Source: B8-G4 sp033720735
GTDB lineage: Bacteria > Bacteroidota > Bacteroidia > Chitinophagales > Saprospiraceae
Length of the DNA: 8,659 nt
Direction of reading: 5' to 3'
Assembly: GCA_033720735.1 (NCBI GenBank)
Contig: JAWWBX010000186.1
Coordinates: 1-8,659 of the forward strand
Below, piece after piece: positions 5,681 to 8,659 of the stretch (the stretch's first letter is position 1; every line of letters starts with the position of its first letter). A model generated the notes under the pieces. That model worked only from the letters and a program-made list of their open reading frames with translations. It was not told the origin of the DNA and ran no database searches. The position numbers and the translations under genes were made by a program.

Positions 5681-8659
5681 TCACTCCTCCAGGGTACAAG
5701 TGCCACGCAGGATCAATGATCCTGTGCTCCGAAGCAAAACGTTGTCGTTCTGGACTTGCGTATGACGCAGGAGCGCCACGTCATGCAACGTCAGAACGCC
5801 GGCATTCTGGATCCCTTGCGGGTCACCATCCGTTCCCCCGATCAGGTCCAGCCCGCGCAGCGCAACCTGCTTTCCGGAGGCTACCTCGAACAGGCGCGCA
5901 ATATCCGCTTTGATGATAACCGCTGGTACGTGCTGCGCATAGATGGTGATATCCTTGTCCAGCATGAGAATGTTGGAGGTCAGGACGATGGTCTGTCCGG
6001 CCAGCGGGCTGTCAAACCATACTGTATCACCGGGTGCAGCACATTCGATCATGAACCGAAGCGACCCCGGCCCGGCGTCATTGGTATTGACGACGAGCTG
6101 GTTGCAGAGGGCATCCTCAAAATTGTTCCCGGTATCTGACTCACCCGGGAATAGTGAAACCGGGATGATATCGTCGGTCTGGACAGTGTTGGCCACATCG
6201 TCGGCATCCTCGGTGGCGTCGACATCACGCACACTACCGTAGCCGGCAGGCTGCTCTTCGACCAGCACAAAGTTACCGGTGTCAAGTGCCGTCAGGGCGT
6301 AAGTGCCGTCGTTGATCGTCCACGTGGAGTCGACAGCCGGTCCGGCATCGGGCTGACCGTCGTTGTTGGCATCCGCATAGAGCCGGATCATGACACCTTC
6401 GAGGCCTTCGCCCGGATCGATCTGATCGTCGAGGTCCAGGTCTTCAAACACAGTACCCGTGATATTGGCGAGTTCCAGGGTCTCAATGAAGTGATTCCCC
6501 GCGTCCGTAATGAGTGGTTCGACGGTGACCTGGATCAGGTCATCGAACGCAGACAGGTTTGGTACGGAATCGAAGTCCTCGCTCACGTCGATATCGTACA
6601 ATGAGGTAAACCCGCTCGGCTGAATCTCCTGAACAACGTAACTGCCCGGGTTGAGCAGCGTGAAGGCATACTGGCCATTGACCGTCGTAAAGGTCACCGC
6701 CACAACGCTATCGGGATCCGGCAGTCCATCCTTGTTTTCATCGGGATACAAAATGATGAGCACGTTGGGGATGGGAGGACCGTTCGAAGTATCTGAATAC
6801 ACACCACCGCTGATATTCCCCAGGCACTGTACGACCTCGAATGACAGTGAATCGGAGGAAATGCAGGTCGCGTCACCGTAGTTCGGGTCAATCGTGAGCT
6901 GCACTGTCTTGGCACCCAGCGAGCTGTATTCAACCTGGTGCGGACCGTACCCGGTGGCCGTTTGCGGCGTGGCCTCGGCTCCGAAGTCCCAGTTGTAGAT
7001 CGCGCCCGGTATCTCTGGTGCAGCGGGCTGAAACGATCTGGGCCCGTACCAACAGAGATCGGCCGTTGAGCCGCTGATCGTGGCATCAGCGTACGCCCTG
7101 ACATAGACGGTCGAGACCCAGGCGCCGACAGGATCACAGCCCGGTTTGGCGACCACCAGGGCCACGTTTGCTCCGGATGTGCTGTTCGTTGGCGTCCAGT
7201 CGTACTGCACGGTATGCGGTCCGACGCCCGTGGTGGTTTGTGGGGTGGCGCCTTCACCAAAGTCCCAGTAGTACTCTTCCGACCCCAGGGCCTGTGATTG
7301 TGCGGTAAATACAAGTTGGCCTCCGTCACAGACTGCCATGATCGAATCGCCGGTGATCTGCGGCACATCCGGGCAAGCGATATCAATGAAGTCATTGCCC
7401 TGATCGGTTTCGCCAGGCGTCAGGGTGACCGGCACATCGTTGTCCGTTCCCTCGGCCCGATCATCTCCATCGGTATCGAGGCTGTCCATCAACCGGTCGT
7501 AGTCCTCCAACTCACCATAGTTCAATGGCTGCACTTCTTCCACGACATAGTCTCCGGGCTGCAGGTCGCTGAAGCAATAGCCGCCCGAGTCGCTGTCGCT
7601 TAACACGGAATCCAGCACCGCACCATCGGCATTGCCATCGCCGTCTGTATCGGCATACAGGCGCACCTGCACGAGAGAGATCGGATTGCCAAGGTCATCT
7701 TCAACGACCCCGCAGATATCTCCCGGGCGGCCGTTGATGAAGTTGTTGTCAGTATCTGACTCCCCGGCACCCAGAATGACCGGGATGTTGTTGTCCGCAT
7801 CTTCTGCTGAGTCATCCCCGTCGGGATCGGGGGTCGCGTCGAAATCGCTAATACTGCTGTAGGGTGCCGGGTGATTTTCGACCAAAACAAAGGGGCCAGG
7901 GTCCAGGCCGGTAAAGGCATAGGATCCATTGGCTGCGGTAATCTGAAACCCGAGAGGGTTGACCGTGTCCGGTTCGCCATTATAGTCCAGATCGGGGTAC
8001 AGGAATACGACGATCCCAACCATCGGGGTGTCAATGTCGTTGAGGACGTACCCACTGATGGTCCCCGGATGCGGATCTTCGATGAAATCATTCCCGCCAT
8101 CAGATTCACCAGGCACCAGGGTCACTGGTATCTCATTGTCAGGCATGTCCAGGCTGTCGTTGCCATCCGGATCGAAGGCACCCGTGGTCAGGTCATAGTC
8201 AAACAGATCGTCATAGAACGCCGGTTGGATCTGTACGACCACATAGTCAGCGGGAAACAGATTCTCAAAGCAGTAGTTGCCGCTCGTAGAATCCGACATG
8301 ATCGTTTGCAGGATGGGTCCGTCGGGCATTTCATCTCCATTCGCATCTCCATACAAGTGCAATACCACCTGACCGATCGGCACACCGCGATCATCGCGCA
8401 CGTTCCCGCAAATGGTCCCCGGACGTCCGTTGACAAACACGTTGTCCGTGTCGTCTTCACCCGGCCCGACGATGACCGGAATATTATCATCTGCCCCTTC
8501 AGCATTGTCGTTGCCATCCGGATCGGGAGTCTGGTCAAAGTCGCTGATACTGCTGTAATTGGCCGGTTGCGTTTCCTCGAGAACATATGCCCCGGGCTCC
8601 ACTCCGGTAAAGGCGAAGTCTCCGGAAAGGTTGGATACCGTACTGTCGATCGCCGGCCC
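5681..8659 (-). CDS. Giant secreted/surface protein: SdrD-B-like repeats, PKD pair, beta-helix-like C-terminus (N-terminus outside window)
   Basis: The frame is open to the right edge with no supported start, so 992 C-terminal residues are seen. Domains, counted from the edge: four SdrD-B/Cna-B-like units (1-80 partial, 81-198, 199-312, 313-430), two PKD/Ig-like units (431-523, 524-613) with WDFGEG and WDFGAE, two more SdrD-B-like units (614-731, 732-852), and a C-terminal segment (853-992) opening NTNDAGPGSLRFMIE, typical of parallel beta-helix proteins. Each SdrD-B unit has G-x-I-x-G-x-V, a DxNxDG-like loop, a Y-x-F-x-x-L-x-P-G-x-[YF]-V-V core, and an N-x-F-x terminal strand. The protein is very acidic, and its cysteines sit as pairs in certain domains, suggesting an extracytoplasmic, calcium- and disulfide-stabilised stalk or adhesin. 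It ends GTCTLEE without a recognisable type IX secretion C-terminal domain. Binding partner and export route are unknown. Confidence 0.88.
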   Translation of the reverse strand, partial: GPAIDSTVSNLSGDFAFTGVEPGAYVLEETQPANYSSISDFDQTPDPDGNDNAEGADDNIPVIVGPGEDDTDNVFVNGRPGTICGNVRDDRGVPIGQVVLHLYGDANGDEMPDGPILQTIMSDSTSGNYCFENLFPADYVVVQIQPAFYDDLFDYDLTTGAFDPDGNDSLDMPDNEIPVTLVPGESDGGNDFIEDPHPGTISGYVLNDIDTPMVGIVVFLYPDLDYNGEPDTVNPLGFQITAANGSYAFTGLDPGPFVLVENHPAPYSSISDFDATPDPDGDDSAEDADNNIPVILGAGESDTDNNFINGRPGDICGVVEDDLGNPISLVQVRLYADTDGDGNADGAVLDSVLSDSDSGGYCFSDLQPGDYVVEEVQPLNYGELEDYDRLMDSLDTDGDDRAEGTDNDVPVTLTPGETDQGNDFIDIACPDVPQITGDSIMAVCDGGQLVFTAQSQALGSEEYYWDFGEGATPQTTTGVGPHTVQYDWTPTNSTSGANVALVVAKPGCDPVGAWVSTVYVRAYADATISGSTADLCWYGPRSFQPAAPEIPGAIYNWDFGAEATPQTATGYGPHQVEYSSLGAKTVQLTIDPNYGDATCISSDSLSFEVVQCLGNISGGVYSDTSNGPPIPNVLIILYPDENKDGLPDPDSVVAVTFTTVNGQYAFTLLNPGSYVVQEIQPSGFTSLYDIDVSEDFDSVPNLSAFDDLIQVTVEPLITDAGNHFIETLELANITGTVFEDLDLDDQIDPGEGLEGVMIRLYADANNDGQPDAGPAVDSTWTINDGTYALTALDTGNFVLVEEQPAGYGSVRDVDATEDADDVANTVQTDDIIPVSLFPGESDTGNNFEDALCNQLVVNTNDAGPGSLRFMIECAAPGDTVWFDSPLAGQTIVLTSNILMLDKDITIYAQHVPAVIIKADIARLFEVASGKQVALRGLDLIGGTDGDPQGIQNAGVLTLHDVALLRHTQVQNDNVLLRSTGSLILRGTCTLEE
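5708..5724. repeat. Perfect 7-bp inverted repeat near the 3' end of the giant gene
   Basis: CAGGATC-AAT-GATCCTG lies inside the coding sequence, starting about 25 bp before the stop codon. No T-tract follows on either strand, so it does not look like a terminator; it may be coding chance or a 3'-end mRNA structure. Confidence 0.35.
6821..7369 (-). repeat. Tandem PKD-like domain pair
   Basis: Two units of about 92 codons (period about 276 bp) share W-D-F-G, A-T-P-Q-T-x-T-G and G-P-H-x-V-x-Y at equivalent positions. DNA similarity is still visible, for example AAGTCCC at 6984-6990 and 7260-7266. Each unit has a cysteine near its start (AVCDGG, DLCWYG) and another late (PGCDP, ATCISS), consistent with one disulfide per domain. 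PKD domains are common spacer or ligand-binding folds in secreted proteins. The pair interrupts the SdrD-B array. Confidence 0.75.
7370..8659 (-). repeat. Higher-order A-B duplication of SdrD-B-like domains (696-bp period)
   Basis: Units 1 and 3 (A type, no cysteine) share YSSISDFD, TPDPDG and NGRP. Units 2 and 4 (B type) share ICG, a YCF core with two cysteines, and a PVTL-PGE ending. The two A-B pairs lie 232 codons apart; for example ATACTGCTGT recurs at 8547-8556 and 7851-7860, exactly 696 bp apart. This indicates duplication of a two-domain block rather than of single domains. More copies may lie beyond the window edge. Confidence 0.8.

Noticed and set aside
5623..5706. Longer prenyl synthase starting at GTG 5706
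   Set aside because: It overlaps the upstream coding region and adds 27 low-complexity residues; ATG 5625 gives the usual family length.
6694..7395. 233-codon minus-strand frame inside the giant gene
   Set aside because: It is an alternative frame of the PKD/SdrD-B coding region, rich in Arg/Ser/Pro without domain features.
8600..8602. GTG at 8602 as the start of the giant protein
   Set aside because: The frame continues in SdrD-B-like sequence (for example GDFAFTG before VEPGAYVL) to the window edge, so this Val is internal.
7370..8659. Repetitive DNA as a CRISPR array or mobile-element repeat
   Set aside because: The repeats are diverged, in frame and about 700 bp apart; they encode homologous protein domains.

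Overview
The window looks like a chromosomal segment from a moderately GC-rich member of the Bacteroidota. A Saprospiria/Lewinella-like lineage is a plausible guess, but only a guess. Three things support the phylum. A TACCTTTG element, which fits the Bacteroidota -7 consensus TAnnTTTG, lies upstream of rpsL. Most starts lack a recognisable Shine-Dalgarno sequence. The order rpsL-rpsG-fusA-rpsJ-rplC runs without tuf between fusA and rpsJ.

Layout. Positions 1-4049 (minus strand) hold the fused str/S10 ribosomal operon. In transcription order this is rpsL (S12), rpsG (S7), fusA (EF-G), rpsJ (S10) and the start of rplC (L3, GTG start, running off the left edge). Gaps are short (24, 4 and 39 nt) until rpsJ-rplC, where a 113-nt spacer carries a strong GC hairpin with a possible competing upstream partner. 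Positions 4050-4192 form a divergent intergenic region with the str promoter and a leader hairpin. Positions 4193-4642 (plus strand) encode an SSAT-like GNAT acetyltransferase, the only plus-strand gene. It converges, with a 5-nt gap, on a minus-strand short-chain-type polyprenyl diphosphate synthase (4648-5625). Positions 5681-8659 (minus) are the C-terminal 992 residues of a very large, acidic, presumably secreted protein. It has at least six SdrD-B-like beta-sandwich domains, a central pair of PKD-like domains, and a C-terminal beta-helix-like segment.

The ribosomal block is one co-transcribed translation unit. The acetyltransferase, the prenyl synthase and the giant surface protein look like unrelated neighbours. 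I see no new enzymatic system, mobile element, CRISPR array or RNA gene. The least ordinary parts are the architecture of the giant protein (an alternating cysteine-free/cysteine-containing domain array with a 696-bp super-repeat and no visible sorting domain) and the structured rpsJ-rplC spacer.
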